A stretch of 64,000 nucleotides of DNA, taken from positions 62,001 to 126,000 of the forward strand of contig NZ_JAEB01000001.1 of NCBI RefSeq assembly GCF_000518685.1, written 5' to 3'. This document shows, in pieces, positions 1-9,034 of this stretch (position 1 is the stretch's first letter; every line of letters begins with the position of its first letter). The notes below the pieces were generated by a model. That model was not told the origin of the DNA. It saw nothing but the letters and a program-made list of their open reading frames with translations, and made no database searches. This stretch comes from Eubacterium xylanophilum ATCC 35991 (GTDB lineage: Bacteria; Bacillota; Clostridia; Lachnospirales; Lachnospiraceae). Both the position numbers and the translations under genes were made by a program.

Positions 1-1
1 T

Positions 2-508
2 TTGTTTATGGGGCAGGAATTTGCTCAAGAGAGAGAATGGTCCGAGATGAGAAGCCTTGATTGGTTCTTGCTTGACGAGGAGCCTCACAAGGGAATCCAG
101 AGATTTGTTAAGGACTTCAATAAGCTATATAAAGATTATAGTGCATTGTGGTACAATGACAATGATATGATGGGATTCGAGTGGATGGATGTTGCCAGTG
201 CGGAGAGTAGTACTGTGGCATTTGTCAGAAGGGGCAAGACCAAGAGAAGGCAGCTTCTGTTTATGGTGAACTTTACGCCGGTTGGTCATGAAAAGTATCA
301 GACCAAAGTTCCATGTGGAGGAACATTTAGAGAAATCATGAACTCCGATAAATCCATATACGGGGGTCAAGATAGATTGAACAGTGAACCGATTAGAGCA
401 AAGAAGAACAAAGGGGAAACTTCCAAAGCAGGAGATGGAGAGTATTACATCGAGTGCAATTTGCCACCTTTGTCTGTTGTTGTAATGGAATATGATTATA
501 AGGATTGA
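2..508 (+). CDS. glgB: 1,4-alpha-glucan branching enzyme, C-terminal part (5' end outside window)
   Basis: Partial gene: the reading frame is open at the left edge. The visible 168 residues begin with FMGQEFAQEREW, which matches the end of the GH13 catalytic barrel of GlgB (the conserved LFMGxEFGQ...EW region). The C-terminal all-beta domain follows and ends in LSVVVMEY, typical of the last strand of amylase-family C domains. GlgB transfers segments of alpha-1,4-glucan to make alpha-1,6 branches in glycogen, in the cytoplasm. The active-site residues lie outside the window. The S1-domain gene follows after 6 bases, so the two are probably cotranscribed. A trehalose- or amylase-type GH13 enzyme is a less likely alternative. 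Confidence 0.85.
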   Translation: MFMGQEFAQEREWSEMRSLDWFLLDEEPHKGIQRFVKDFNKLYKDYSALWYNDNDMMGFEWMDVASAESSTVAFVRRGKTKRRQLLFMVNFTPVGHEKYQTKVPCGGTFREIMNSDKSIYGGQDRLNSEPIRAKKNKGETSKAGDGEYYIECNLPPLSVVVMEYDYKD

Positions 509-514
509 GTATAT

Positions 515-1459
515 ATGAGTGAAGAAAGAATTGAAAGCATGGCAGACTATGAAGATGCTATAAATGCTTCGTTTAAGAGATTAAGAGAGGGAGATATCGT
601 CAAGGGAACGGTGGTTTCTGTTGAGGAGGATGAGGTGCTAATTGATCTTCATACCTTTAGTCAGGGGGTTATACCTTCAGATGAGTACAGCGATGATCCT
701 GATTTTCATGCTATGGATGAGATCGCTGTTGGGCAAGAACTGGATGTGATGGTTCTATATGAAGATGATCAGGGGCGCACAGTGACTTCTCTTCGCGAAG
801 CAAATCGCAGCAATGGCTGGGAAGCGCTAAGAAATGCCATGGATTCTCACAGACGCTGCAAGACCAGAATCAAGGAGGTTGTTCCATCTGGAGTAGTGGC
901 ATATGTGGAGGGAATCAGGGGCTTTATCCCTGCTTCAAAGTTGGATTTGAACTATGTTGAAGAAGAAGATTTAAAAAATTTTCTTGGAAAAAATGTAGAA
1001 GTTTATCCAATAACTATTGACGAAGAGGGGGATAAGCTGATATTATCAGTAAAGGACGTCTTGCGAGAAGAGGCGGCAAAGGAGCATGAAGTTAAGCTCT
1101 CAGCGCTGCAAAAGGGCTTCATCACAACGGGAAAAGTGTCGCGAATCGAGCCATACGGCTGCTTCGTTGATATAGGTGATGACTTGACAGGTCTTGTTCA
1201 TATCTCGCAGATTGCCAATAAATTCATCAAATCACCAAAGGAAGTTGTCAAGCTGGGAATGGAAGTTAAGGTTAAGGTTCTTGATGTGGAAGAAGGCAAG
1301 ATCCGACTTAGCATGAAACAGGCAGAGATGGATGGCTCTGAGCTTGACCAAAAGGAAGATGATTCTGAAAAAATCGAGTCAAAACTCGAGTACCATGATG
1401 ACGAGGAGGCGACGACAACCCTTGGTAGTTTGCTTGCGGGGATCAAGATTGATGAATAA
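515..1459 (+). CDS. S1-domain RNA-binding protein (ribosomal protein S1-like), 314 aa
   Basis: There are three S1-type OB folds, at about residues 24-98, 112-183 and 198-272. The third is the most typical, with GFITTGKVSRIEPYGCFVDIG followed by LTGLVHISQI and IRLSMK. The C-terminal tail of about 40 residues is acidic. Proteins of this size with three or four S1 domains are common in Clostridia and are annotated as ribosomal protein S1; they bind single-stranded mRNA and help translation initiation. It is much shorter than the six-domain S1 of proteobacteria, so full equivalence is an inference. It starts 6 bases after the glgB stop with an SD-like GGATTGAG, which suggests cotranscription with glycogen genes. 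Confidence 0.85.
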   Translation: MSEERIESMADYEDAINASFKRLREGDIVKGTVVSVEEDEVLIDLHTFSQGVIPSDEYSDDPDFHAMDEIAVGQELDVMVLYEDDQGRTVTSLREANRSNGWEALRNAMDSHRRCKTRIKEVVPSGVVAYVEGIRGFIPASKLDLNYVEEEDLKNFLGKNVEVYPITIDEEGDKLILSVKDVLREEAAKEHEVKLSALQKGFITTGKVSRIEPYGCFVDIGDDLTGLVHISQIANKFIKSPKEVVKLGMEVKVKVLDVEEGKIRLSMKQAEMDGSELDQKEDDSEKIESKLEYHDDEEATTTLGSLLAGIKIDE

Positions 1460-1510
1460 GTAACAGGGAAAAATGTATTGGGCGTAATAAAGATAGGAAG
1501 GCGAAAAGAA

Positions 1511-3631
1511 ATGAAAAAAATGAAAAAAATGATGACTGGAGTGCTCTCAGCAGCACTAATCGGAAGCATGGTATGCTCATCAGTAGAAGGTGTTGCATAT
1601 ACAGGAGATGCTTCACAATTCTTGTATGAAGAAGATGCAGGAATACAGAATGAAAAAGTAAAGGGAATGTACGGGGAAGCTAAGAATGCTCTTGGCGCTG
1701 CAAAGACAAAAGTTGATGGCATTGATGGAGTGCTAAAAACAGCCAAAGCTAACTTTGATGCCAGCACCCAGAGACTTACTGAACTTCGAGAGGAAAAGCA
1801 GAAGATTGTTGATGGACAGGCCAAGGCAAGAGAAGATCTTAGTGTTAAGAAGGAAGAGCAGAATAAATTACAGAGTGAAAAACCTGCAAAGAGAGAGGCG
1901 GCGGATGCTGCACTAACTGCGGTGGAAAAAGCAGAGACGGATCTGGAGACTGCCAAGGACGAACTCGGTGAGGCTAAAGTACAGTTTGATAAGGGCTCAA
2001 GAGGCTTTTTCGAGACCGTTGGCGCCACAGGTGCACTTAATGCACTCGATAGAGAGGGAAAGAACAATCTCGGTGCTGACCTCAGGAAAACAGATTCATC
2101 AGGAAAAGAGTTTTCTTCATATACTCAGAATGGAGAAAAGGACGATGCAACAAATCTTGATAATATGAAAGAATCCTTGGAGATGATTAAAAAGGCTAAT
2201 CTTATTCGCAAGAATGAGAATTATCTAACAGCTTGCAATAGCGTTATGCTCAAGGTGTCTGATACTCTCATGGCTATGTCTCAGTCAAATGCCAATTGGT
2301 CAGATCAACATCTAAACCATGCTTCATCAGCCGGAAGTAATTATAATATAGGCGAGAATATTGCATGGAATTACGGATCTGATCCATTTATTCAGTGGTA
2401 TGACGAAGAGAAAAATGTATATATCGAGATGCAGGAAAATCTTGATCTTGATGGTGATGGCCAAGTTGGAAGTTCTGATACGCAGACTGGACATTATACC
2501 AATCTCTGCAATGCAGGATACAAGACAACAGGATTTGCTATATGTACTCGCGGTAGCATGCATGGTTGGAATACATATGCACAGTCATTTTCCAACGCCT
2601 CATATAATGGAGAAACTGTATACTCTGTAAGTGATTACTATGATAGATTTATGGAGTACTATGACAATTTGACTGTTGTACCTGAGGAAAAAGTTTCGGT
2701 TGCAGAGGGCAAAGTTGAATCGGCAAAGGATGCATCCCAGGATGCTGAAGCAGAGTACCAGGCTGTTGTAGATAATATTGCAAAAGTTGCAAAAGAAATA
2801 TCAGAAATACAGAGTGCTATTACAGCTTACAATGTTAACAGCGGAAAATACAACAAGAGTATCTCAGAAGAGGAAGATGAAAATGAGAGACTTGAAGGTG
2901 TAGTTGCTGATTATACGGATAAATATGCGGCAGCAGTTGAAAACTATAATACGAAACTTGCTGCATATGAAAACGCCAAAAAAGCATATGTAGAGGCATT
3001 TGGCGTGGATCCTGAGACAGGTATGGCTGTAGGTGAAGGCACAAATAATGACGAAAATAATAAAGAAAATAATAAAGAAGAAAACACTACAGTGGATGAT
3101 AGTTCAACCAATGTGGAAAACAAGGAAACTACTCCAAGTGAAGGTAATGGAAATAATACAAATAATGCCGGTACAGATGCAAGTACTGTTCCAACCAGTG
3201 CGCCAACGGGCATGCCAGCCAGCACTCCTGCCAACACTCCTTCCAGCACTTCTGCCAGCACTCCGAGTGCTTCTGTAAATGGAGCTAATAATTCTGGTGC
3301 GGCATCAAATGATATTAATAGTGTTAATTCATATATTGCAAAGCCGGGAAAGGCCAAGATAAAGTCCGCTAAGAACCGCAAGAAAAAGACAGTTGTTGTG
3401 AAGTGGAAGAAAGTGAATGGAGCAAAGGGATATCAGATAAGATATGCTCTTAACAAAAAGCTCACTAAGAAGAAAAAAAGCAAGATTACTGTTAAGACTT
3501 CATGCACAATTAAAAAGCTTACTAAGAAGAAAAAGTACTATATTAGAGTAAGAGCTTTCAAAGTTGCAGCCGGCAAGAAGCGCATATATGGTTCTTGGAG
3601 TGCAGTTAAGAAAGTTAAGATTAAAAAGTAA
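1511..3631 (+). CDS. Secreted CAP-domain (SCP/PR1-like) protein with coiled coils and lysine-rich FN3-like tail
   Basis: The start is ATG 1511, with GGAAGG seven bases upstream; an in-frame start further 5' would precede the signal peptide with polar residues. Order of parts: signal peptide (about 1-30), Glu/Lys-rich coiled coil (about 45-160), CAP domain (about 230-350) containing GENIAW and GHYTNL (the family's GHYTQ motif), and a second coiled coil (about 400-510). Next come an Asn/Glu-rich and then Thr/Ser/Pro-rich linker and a C-terminal fibronectin III-like module (about 615-706) with an exceptional number of lysines, ending in GSWSAVKKVKIKK. CAP proteins in Firmicutes are extracellular and of mostly unknown function. 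A DGDGQVGSSD acidic loop inside the CAP region could bind calcium. The FN3-like tail recurs in the CotH protein at 11003-14533 and may attach these proteins to the cell wall (inference). Confidence 0.8.
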   Translation: MKKMKKMMTGVLSAALIGSMVCSSVEGVAYTGDASQFLYEEDAGIQNEKVKGMYGEAKNALGAAKTKVDGIDGVLKTAKANFDASTQRLTELREEKQKIVDGQAKAREDLSVKKEEQNKLQSEKPAKREAADAALTAVEKAETDLETAKDELGEAKVQFDKGSRGFFETVGATGALNALDREGKNNLGADLRKTDSSGKEFSSYTQNGEKDDATNLDNMKESLEMIKKANLIRKNENYLTACNSVMLKVSDTLMAMSQSNANWSDQHLNHASSAGSNYNIGENIAWNYGSDPFIQWYDEEKNVYIEMQENLDLDGDGQVGSSDTQTGHYTNLCNAGYKTTGFAICTRGSMHGWNTYAQSFSNASYNGETVYSVSDYYDRFMEYYDNLTVVPEEKVSVAEGKVESAKDASQDAEAEYQAVVDNIAKVAKEISEIQSAITAYNVNSGKYNKSISEEEDENERLEGVVADYTDKYAAAVENYNTKLAAYENAKKAYVEAFGVDPETGMAVGEGTNNDENNKENNKEENTTVDDSSTNVENKETTPSEGNGNNTNNAGTDASTVPTSAPTGMPASTPANTPSSTSASTPSASVNGANNSGAASNDINSVNSYIAKPGKAKIKSAKNRKKKTVVVKWKKVNGAKGYQIRYALNKKLTKKKKSKITVKTSCTIKKLTKKKKYYIRVRAFKVAAGKKRIYGSWSAVKKVKIKK

Positions 3632-3661
3632 TCATGTAATTAATATAAAGGAGAAGGGGAA

Positions 3662-4792
3662 TTGAGGTTTATACACATATCCGATCTTCATTTGGGGAAA
3701 AGACTTAATGGATTTTCTCTTATAGAGGATCAAGACTATATAATCAGAAGTATTATAAATATAATTGAAGAAGAGAAGCCGGATGGAGTACTTATTGCCG
3801 GAGATATCTATGATAAAGCAGTTCCATCTGAAGAAGCAGTGAGACTATGGGACTTCTTCCTAGTTAGTTTGTCAAAGCTTGGAGTCAAGACATATGTAAT
3901 TAGCGGAAATCATGACTCGGCTGTTCGTCTGTCCAGTTACAGCTCCTTGATAGAGGAGGAAGGAATATATCTTTCGCCTGTATATGATGGAAATGCCAGA
4001 AAACTAACATTGACAGATGAATTTGGTCCACTGAATATATATCTTCTTCCATTTATAAAACCTGCAACTGTGCGCAATTTGTTTCCGGAGGAGACGATTG
4101 AAAATTATACAGATGCATGCCGCGTAGCAGTTGAACAAATGAATGTAAATGAAACTGAGCGCAACATTCTTGTTGCGCATCAGTTTGTTACGGGTGCAAG
4201 TAGGTGCGATTCTGAGCAAATTGTAGTAGGGGGCATAGACAACGTTGATGCAACAGTTTTTGACGTATTTGATTACGTTGCCCTGGGACATATTCATGGT
4301 AAACAGCGAATTGGTCGAGACAGTGTACGCTATTCTGGAACGCCACTCAAGTATTCTTTATCAGAAAAAGACCATATAAAGTCAGTTACGATTCTAGATA
4401 TTAAATCCAAAGAAGATATAAATATAAGTGAGAGACCTCTGGTTCCGTTGCGAGATGTTCGCGAAATCAGGGGAGCTTATGATGAGTTAATGTTAAAATC
4501 AAATTACGAGGGAACAGATGTCAGAGATTATCTGTCAGTTGTATTAACTGATGAAGATGATATTCCCAATGCGTTAGCTCGACTTCGGAACATTTATCCG
4601 AATATCATGAAATTAAGTTATGATAATGCCAGAACAAGAGAAAATAGAACAATAACTGACACTGCTGATGTGGAGAAAAAGTCGCCGTTAGAGCTGTTTG
4701 AAGAGTTTTATGAGACGCAAAATAATCAGCAAATGAAGGATGTACAGAGAGAATATGTAACAAATATGATTAATAAATTGTGGGAGGAGTGA
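3662..4792 (+). CDS. sbcD: Exonuclease SbcD (Mre11-type subunit of SbcCD)
   Basis: This is a 376-residue calcineurin-like phosphoesterase with the ordered metal-binding motifs of SbcD/Mre11: DLHLGK near the N-terminus, GDIYD, SGNHDS and GHIHGKQ. With SbcC it forms an ATP-dependent nuclease that cuts hairpins and protein-blocked DNA ends in the cytoplasm. The start is a TTG preceded by AAGGAGAAGGGG; the protein then reads MRFIHISDLHLGK, the usual N-terminus of the family, so no upstream start is needed. sbcC follows after four bases, so the two are translationally linked. Confidence 0.96.
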   Translation: MRFIHISDLHLGKRLNGFSLIEDQDYIIRSIINIIEEEKPDGVLIAGDIYDKAVPSEEAVRLWDFFLVSLSKLGVKTYVISGNHDSAVRLSSYSSLIEEEGIYLSPVYDGNARKLTLTDEFGPLNIYLLPFIKPATVRNLFPEETIENYTDACRVAVEQMNVNETERNILVAHQFVTGASRCDSEQIVVGGIDNVDATVFDVFDYVALGHIHGKQRIGRDSVRYSGTPLKYSLSEKDHIKSVTILDIKSKEDINISERPLVPLRDVREIRGAYDELMLKSNYEGTDVRDYLSVVLTDEDDIPNALARLRNIYPNIMKLSYDNARTRENRTITDTADVEKKSPLELFEEFYETQNNQQMKDVQREYVTNMINKLWEE

Positions 4793-4796
4793 TTGT

Positions 4797-7565
4797 ATGC
4801 GACCTTTGAGAATTAAGATGTCCGCATTTGGACCATATGCGGGAGTTGTTGAGATACCGATGGAGGATCTTGGGAGCAGTGGGCTTTATCTGATTACCGG
4901 TGATACCGGGGCAGGAAAGACCACTATTTTTGATGCTATTTGCTATGCACTCTATGATAGTGCAAGTGGTGATAATAGAAGTAATACCATGCTTCGATCA
5001 AAGTATGCGACACCAGAGACACCGACAGAGGTGGAACTCATATTCCTTCACAGAGGAAAACAATACAGAATCAAGAGAAATCCGGAATACATGAGGCCTG
5101 CGTTAAGAGGTGATGGCTTTACTAAACAGGTTGCAAATGTTGAACTAGAGTGTCCGGACGGAGAAATTGTGACTAAGAAGAAGGAAGTTGGAGATAGAAT
5201 AGAGTCAATTCTTGGGATAAATAGGAACCAGTTTTGTCAGATTGCTATGATTGCTCAGGGTGATTTTATGAAACTCCTATTGGCGGATACTAAGGATAGA
5301 CAGACGATATTTAGGCATATTTTTAAGACTGGTCCTTATCTGTCACTGCAAAAGAAATTGTATGAAGAATATGCGGAAATTAGCAAGGAAGAAGAGCAAA
5401 ATAGAGCCGGAACAGAACAATATATCTCCGGAATCAAGACAAAGGAAAATGATCCGCTAGAGATGCAGGTGGAAAAAGCCAAGAACGGAGAGATGACAAC
5501 TGGCGAAGTAATTGCTTTGATGGAAGATTTGCTTGAAAGAGACCAGAGGGAGCTTAGCGGGCTTGCGGATAATCACAAAGAAATGAGTGAGAAGCAGGAA
5601 AAAATCGTGAAAGAGCTTACTAACGGGGAAAATGTGGAGAAGAGCCGTCAGGAGTATGCGAATGCGGAAATAAAATTGAGAGAAGAACTCGAGCGAGAAA
5701 AGGAGATTTTGGCTTATTTTGAGGAGGCTAAGAAAGCGCTAGAGGAAATGGAGCCAGAAACTATCAAACTTAATAGCTTGAGAGAAGATTTGGAATCTTA
5801 TACCAAGCTAGACAATAATAATAAAGAAGTATTAAGGCTTAAAAGTGAGATAGAATCGAAGAATGCCCAGATTAATACAATCAAAGAAAGTATTGATGAC
5901 TTAAAATGTCAGATAAAATTATATAAAGATGAGCTTGAAAATTTGGATGATTCTAAGGCGAGTAAAGTCCAGCTCGAAAGTGAGAAGAAAGAAGCTACAT
6001 TGCGTCAGGAAGCTCTTCTGTCTCTTGAAAAGGACTTGAAGCAGTATGAATCTTTGAAGCTAGACTTGGAGAAAAAGCAGAATATTTACATGCAATGTGA
6101 CCAGATGTACAACGAATTGGATAGTAAGTTCAAACATCTCAAGCAACTTAATAGGGATGACAAAGCCGGTATACTTGCAGAGAGATTGTCAGAGGGGGAA
6201 CCATGCCCAGTTTGTGGATCAACTTCTCATCCAAAACCTGCAACTCGAGGAAAAGAGGTGCCATCAGAGACGGAACTCGATGAGTATGAAAAAAAGGTCG
6301 ATGATGCCAAGAATGCTTTAGATAAGAGTGCTAGTGAGGCAGGAGAGTCCAAGGGTAAATTAGTTACCATGTCTGAGAATCTGGTCAAACGCGGCAGAGA
6401 AATCGTGGGTATAGAGGATGTGGAGAAACTGAAAGCAAGTATCGCATCAGAAAAAGAAACAATAGGTGAGCGAATTCTTCTAATCCAAGATAATATCAAT
6501 AAGATACAGAAAAGTATAGAAAGAAAAGAGGAGCTTGAACGACTAATACCTGCGAGAGAAAAGAAGATTGCAGATAGTGAAGAAGATTTGAAGAGGTATT
6601 TTTCAGATGTTCAAAACAGTGAAATAAGCCTTGCGGAAAAGGTAGCAAGCCTTAATGCACTCCGACAGAATCTTCGTTTTGAGAAGAAAGAGGAAGCTGA
6701 AATAGAAATCAAAAACCTTGAAAATAAGATTTTTAAGACCAAAGAGGCATATGATAATGCAGAAAAGAATAGGAATGATATACGGGGCAGAATTCAGAAA
6801 CTTGAGACGAAAAAAGAAGAGCACAAAAGAATAATAGAAGGATATGATGAAGTTGATCTGGGCGCTCTTAGGGAGAAGAAAGCTGCAATTGATTCTAGTT
6901 TAGAGGAGCTCAATTCGAGATATAATGGTGTATTTGCGAGAATTAAGAGTAATCAGGATATTCTTGATAATATTCGCGCAAAAAATGAGGAACTGGCAGA
7001 AATAGAAGAAATTTACAAATGGAAAAAGGATCTTGCTGATACTGCCAATGGAAAGATTAGCGGGAAAGACAAGATAACTCTGGAGACTTATATCCAGATG
7101 ACCTTTTTCGATCGCATAATAGATCGAGCCAATATAAGGCTTTTGAAGATGTCCAATGCACAATATGAATTGATGCGTAAGAGAGAGTCAGATACTAAAA
7201 GTGCGCAGAGTGGACTTGACCTAGATGTGATTGATCACTACAATGGAACAACCAGAAGCGTCAAGACACTTTCAGGTGGTGAATCCTTTATGGCATCTCT
7301 ATCTCTAGCCTTGGGATTATCGGATGAAATCCAGCATGTTGCAGGAGGAATACAAATCGATACGATGTTTGTTGACGAGGGATTTGGATCCCTTGATCCG
7401 GAATCCCTTGATCTTGCATACAAGGCGTTGGCGGATATAAGTGAAGGGAACCAAAGACTTGTTGGAATAATATCTCATGTGGCGGATATGAAAGAAAGAA
7501 TAGATAAGCAGATTGAGATAAAGAAGAACAGGGACGGTGGAAGCGGCTTTAGGATGGTTTTGTAA
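4797..7565 (+). CDS. sbcC: Exonuclease SbcC (Rad50-type SMC ATPase)
   Basis: This 922-residue protein has the Rad50/SbcC plan. The N-terminal ATPase half carries Walker A (GDTGAGKTT, near residue 38). A long coiled coil rises to a zinc hook CPVC at about residue 469, then descends. The C-terminal half carries the ABC signature LSGGESF (about 825) and Walker B TMFVDEGFGSLD (about 855-868). Two SbcC chains dimerise through the hook and drive the SbcD nuclease. The length is a little under the roughly 1,050 residues of E. coli SbcC, mainly in the coiled coil. All catalytic motifs are intact. It lies four bases after sbcD with GGAGG upstream of ATG. Confidence 0.96.
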   Translation: MRPLRIKMSAFGPYAGVVEIPMEDLGSSGLYLITGDTGAGKTTIFDAICYALYDSASGDNRSNTMLRSKYATPETPTEVELIFLHRGKQYRIKRNPEYMRPALRGDGFTKQVANVELECPDGEIVTKKKEVGDRIESILGINRNQFCQIAMIAQGDFMKLLLADTKDRQTIFRHIFKTGPYLSLQKKLYEEYAEISKEEEQNRAGTEQYISGIKTKENDPLEMQVEKAKNGEMTTGEVIALMEDLLERDQRELSGLADNHKEMSEKQEKIVKELTNGENVEKSRQEYANAEIKLREELEREKEILAYFEEAKKALEEMEPETIKLNSLREDLESYTKLDNNNKEVLRLKSEIESKNAQINTIKESIDDLKCQIKLYKDELENLDDSKASKVQLESEKKEATLRQEALLSLEKDLKQYESLKLDLEKKQNIYMQCDQMYNELDSKFKHLKQLNRDDKAGILAERLSEGEPCPVCGSTSHPKPATRGKEVPSETELDEYEKKVDDAKNALDKSASEAGESKGKLVTMSENLVKRGREIVGIEDVEKLKASIASEKETIGERILLIQDNINKIQKSIERKEELERLIPAREKKIADSEEDLKRYFSDVQNSEISLAEKVASLNALRQNLRFEKKEEAEIEIKNLENKIFKTKEAYDNAEKNRNDIRGRIQKLETKKEEHKRIIEGYDEVDLGALREKKAAIDSSLEELNSRYNGVFARIKSNQDILDNIRAKNEELAEIEEIYKWKKDLADTANGKISGKDKITLETYIQMTFFDRIIDRANIRLLKMSNAQYELMRKRESDTKSAQSGLDLDVIDHYNGTTRSVKTLSGGESFMASLSLALGLSDEIQHVAGGIQIDTMFVDEGFGSLDPESLDLAYKALADISEGNQRLVGIISHVADMKERIDKQIEIKKNRDGGSGFRMVL

Positions 7566-7601
7566 GGGCTAATTATATGGCAGAGAAATAATTGGTTTTT
7601 T

Positions 7602-7719
7602 CGAAAAAGTATTGATTTTACGAAAAAGTATTATATCTTTCGAAAAAGCATTGTCTTTTTCGAAAAAAGTATTGACTTTTTTCGAGGGGGAGGTATACTA
7701 AAGTGGTAAGTGTCACTTT
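7602..7719 (+). promoter_or_regulatory. Promoter with four 20-bp phased A-tract repeats and an inverted repeat at the start site
   Basis: The motif CGAAAAAGTATTG occurs at 7602, 7621 (last base A), 7641 (GC for GT) and 7661 (one extra A), spaced 19-20 bp, i.e. two helical turns. A fifth, degenerate CGAGGGGG is at 7683. The last copy supplies the -35 box TTGACT (7672-7677), which is 16 bp from TATACT (7694-7699). Alternating T- and A-tracts every ~10 bp predict a bent upstream region. Directly downstream, AAAGTG and CACTTT (7700-7705, 7714-7719) form an inverted repeat around the expected +1, either an operator or an early hairpin. It drives the two lipoprotein genes. Confidence 0.65.
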
Positions 7720-7764
7720 GGAGAAGAAACATATTATCAAATACAAGATGTAGAGGAGCAGATA

Positions 7765-8919
7765 ATGAATAAGATTATAGCTAGATTTGCGATGATAGCA
7801 ACTATTATACCTATTATGGTTGGATGTGGAAATGAGAAGTCGAAGGTAAATAAAGAAGATTATGATGTGGTTTTAGAAAGCAGGACGGAAAGTAGAGAAA
7901 TAGTTCATGATATTATAAAACTGCCATTAGAGAATGAGGTTGGTATAAATAATGGATTTCACTTATTTGATCAACTCGTTATAGAAAAAGAGGGGAAGCC
8001 TGTTGTTATATCTAGAATGGAGAATGAAAAAAAAGATAGGATGCATTTCACAGTATCCGAACTACAGGACGATGGTACTTGGAAGACCGAAGACCCTAAG
8101 TGGAATGATGCGTGTTGCGGAAAAGATCGGTATGGCGCATTACAATTTATGTTTTCACCGAATAACGAATTATATGTTTTAATGGTAAAACAAAATTTTT
8201 CTAATCCGATATTGCGTCATTTAAGCCCAGATGGAGAAACATATGATATAGATCTAGGAAGTGTTATAAAAGAGAATCCCAATCGTACGCTTTTGGGAGG
8301 TAAATTTATTGATAATTCAAGGATTGCTTTAAGTTTAGATGTGGTTAGTTTTTCGAGTGAATCAAATCTGGAAAAAAAGAAAAAGCCATCAAACGAAGAT
8401 GAATATAATAATGAAAAAACTTTAATACAGGTTTTTGATATTACCAAGGCTCAAATTGATAAGGAAAAGGAGTTTGTATTTGCTGAGCCGAGATTTTATG
8501 ATTTGGATTTAAATGGGTATATTTATAATAGTGAGTATGATTCCATTGAGGTGAGAAAGATTGGTGAAAAAATACCTAAAAAAAACATTCAATGCGGATT
8601 GAAGACAATGGAAGGTGAAACAGGGATGTGTTTTGAATTTATATCTGATGATAAGGAAAACGCATATCTTTTTAGCTCAAAGGGTATACTTGGAGGCAAA
8701 TTAGATTCTGATAAATGGGATTGTATACTTGATAAGGACGATATTTCGATCGAAAAGGATGAATTAGTTAAAGAAATAATAAGTAAAGGTATGCAGTCAA
8801 CGGGTACTGATATTATGATAAAAGGAAAAGAGTCAGATTATGATTTTTATCGTTTAATCAATTATGTTGGGGAGAAATCATCACAAAAGCTTTTGGTTCA
8901 TTACCATGAAAAAGAGTAA
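7765..8919 (+). CDS. Lipoprotein of unknown function, paralog 1 (384 aa)
   Basis: Not recognised as a known family. The N-terminus is a lipoprotein signal, with positively charged residues, a hydrophobic stretch and the lipobox MVGC at about residue 21, so the protein should be anchored to the outer face of the membrane. The mature part is rich in charged residues and in short beta-like segments, with repeated aspartate-glycine turns that would suit a beta-propeller, but this is only an impression. It is clearly homologous along its length to the next gene: IVHDII, GKPVVISR, a C-terminal ESDYDFYRLI and the end YHEKE. Codon use is much more AT-rich than in sbcDC upstream, which suggests an accessory or transferred origin. 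Confidence 0.75.
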   Translation: MNKIIARFAMIATIIPIMVGCGNEKSKVNKEDYDVVLESRTESREIVHDIIKLPLENEVGINNGFHLFDQLVIEKEGKPVVISRMENEKKDRMHFTVSELQDDGTWKTEDPKWNDACCGKDRYGALQFMFSPNNELYVLMVKQNFSNPILRHLSPDGETYDIDLGSVIKENPNRTLLGGKFIDNSRIALSLDVVSFSSESNLEKKKKPSNEDEYNNEKTLIQVFDITKAQIDKEKEFVFAEPRFYDLDLNGYIYNSEYDSIEVRKIGEKIPKKNIQCGLKTMEGETGMCFEFISDDKENAYLFSSKGILGGKLDSDKWDCILDKDDISIEKDELVKEIISKGMQSTGTDIMIKGKESDYDFYRLINYVGEKSSQKLLVHYHEKE

Positions 8920-9034
8920 ATTTTGGTATAAATCAATGGATATGATAAACTGTTGTCTAGTATGGAGTCGGTGAAGTGTTTATGTGATTATATTCAAGAG
9001 ATATAATTAATACAGTTGAATGGAGAGTTATGAT

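Noticed and set aside
1198-2067. 289-codon open frame on the minus strand across the S1 and CAP genes
   Set aside because: It spans two well-supported genes on the other strand and has a low-complexity Ser/Ala/Phe composition with no ribosome binding site; a shadow frame.
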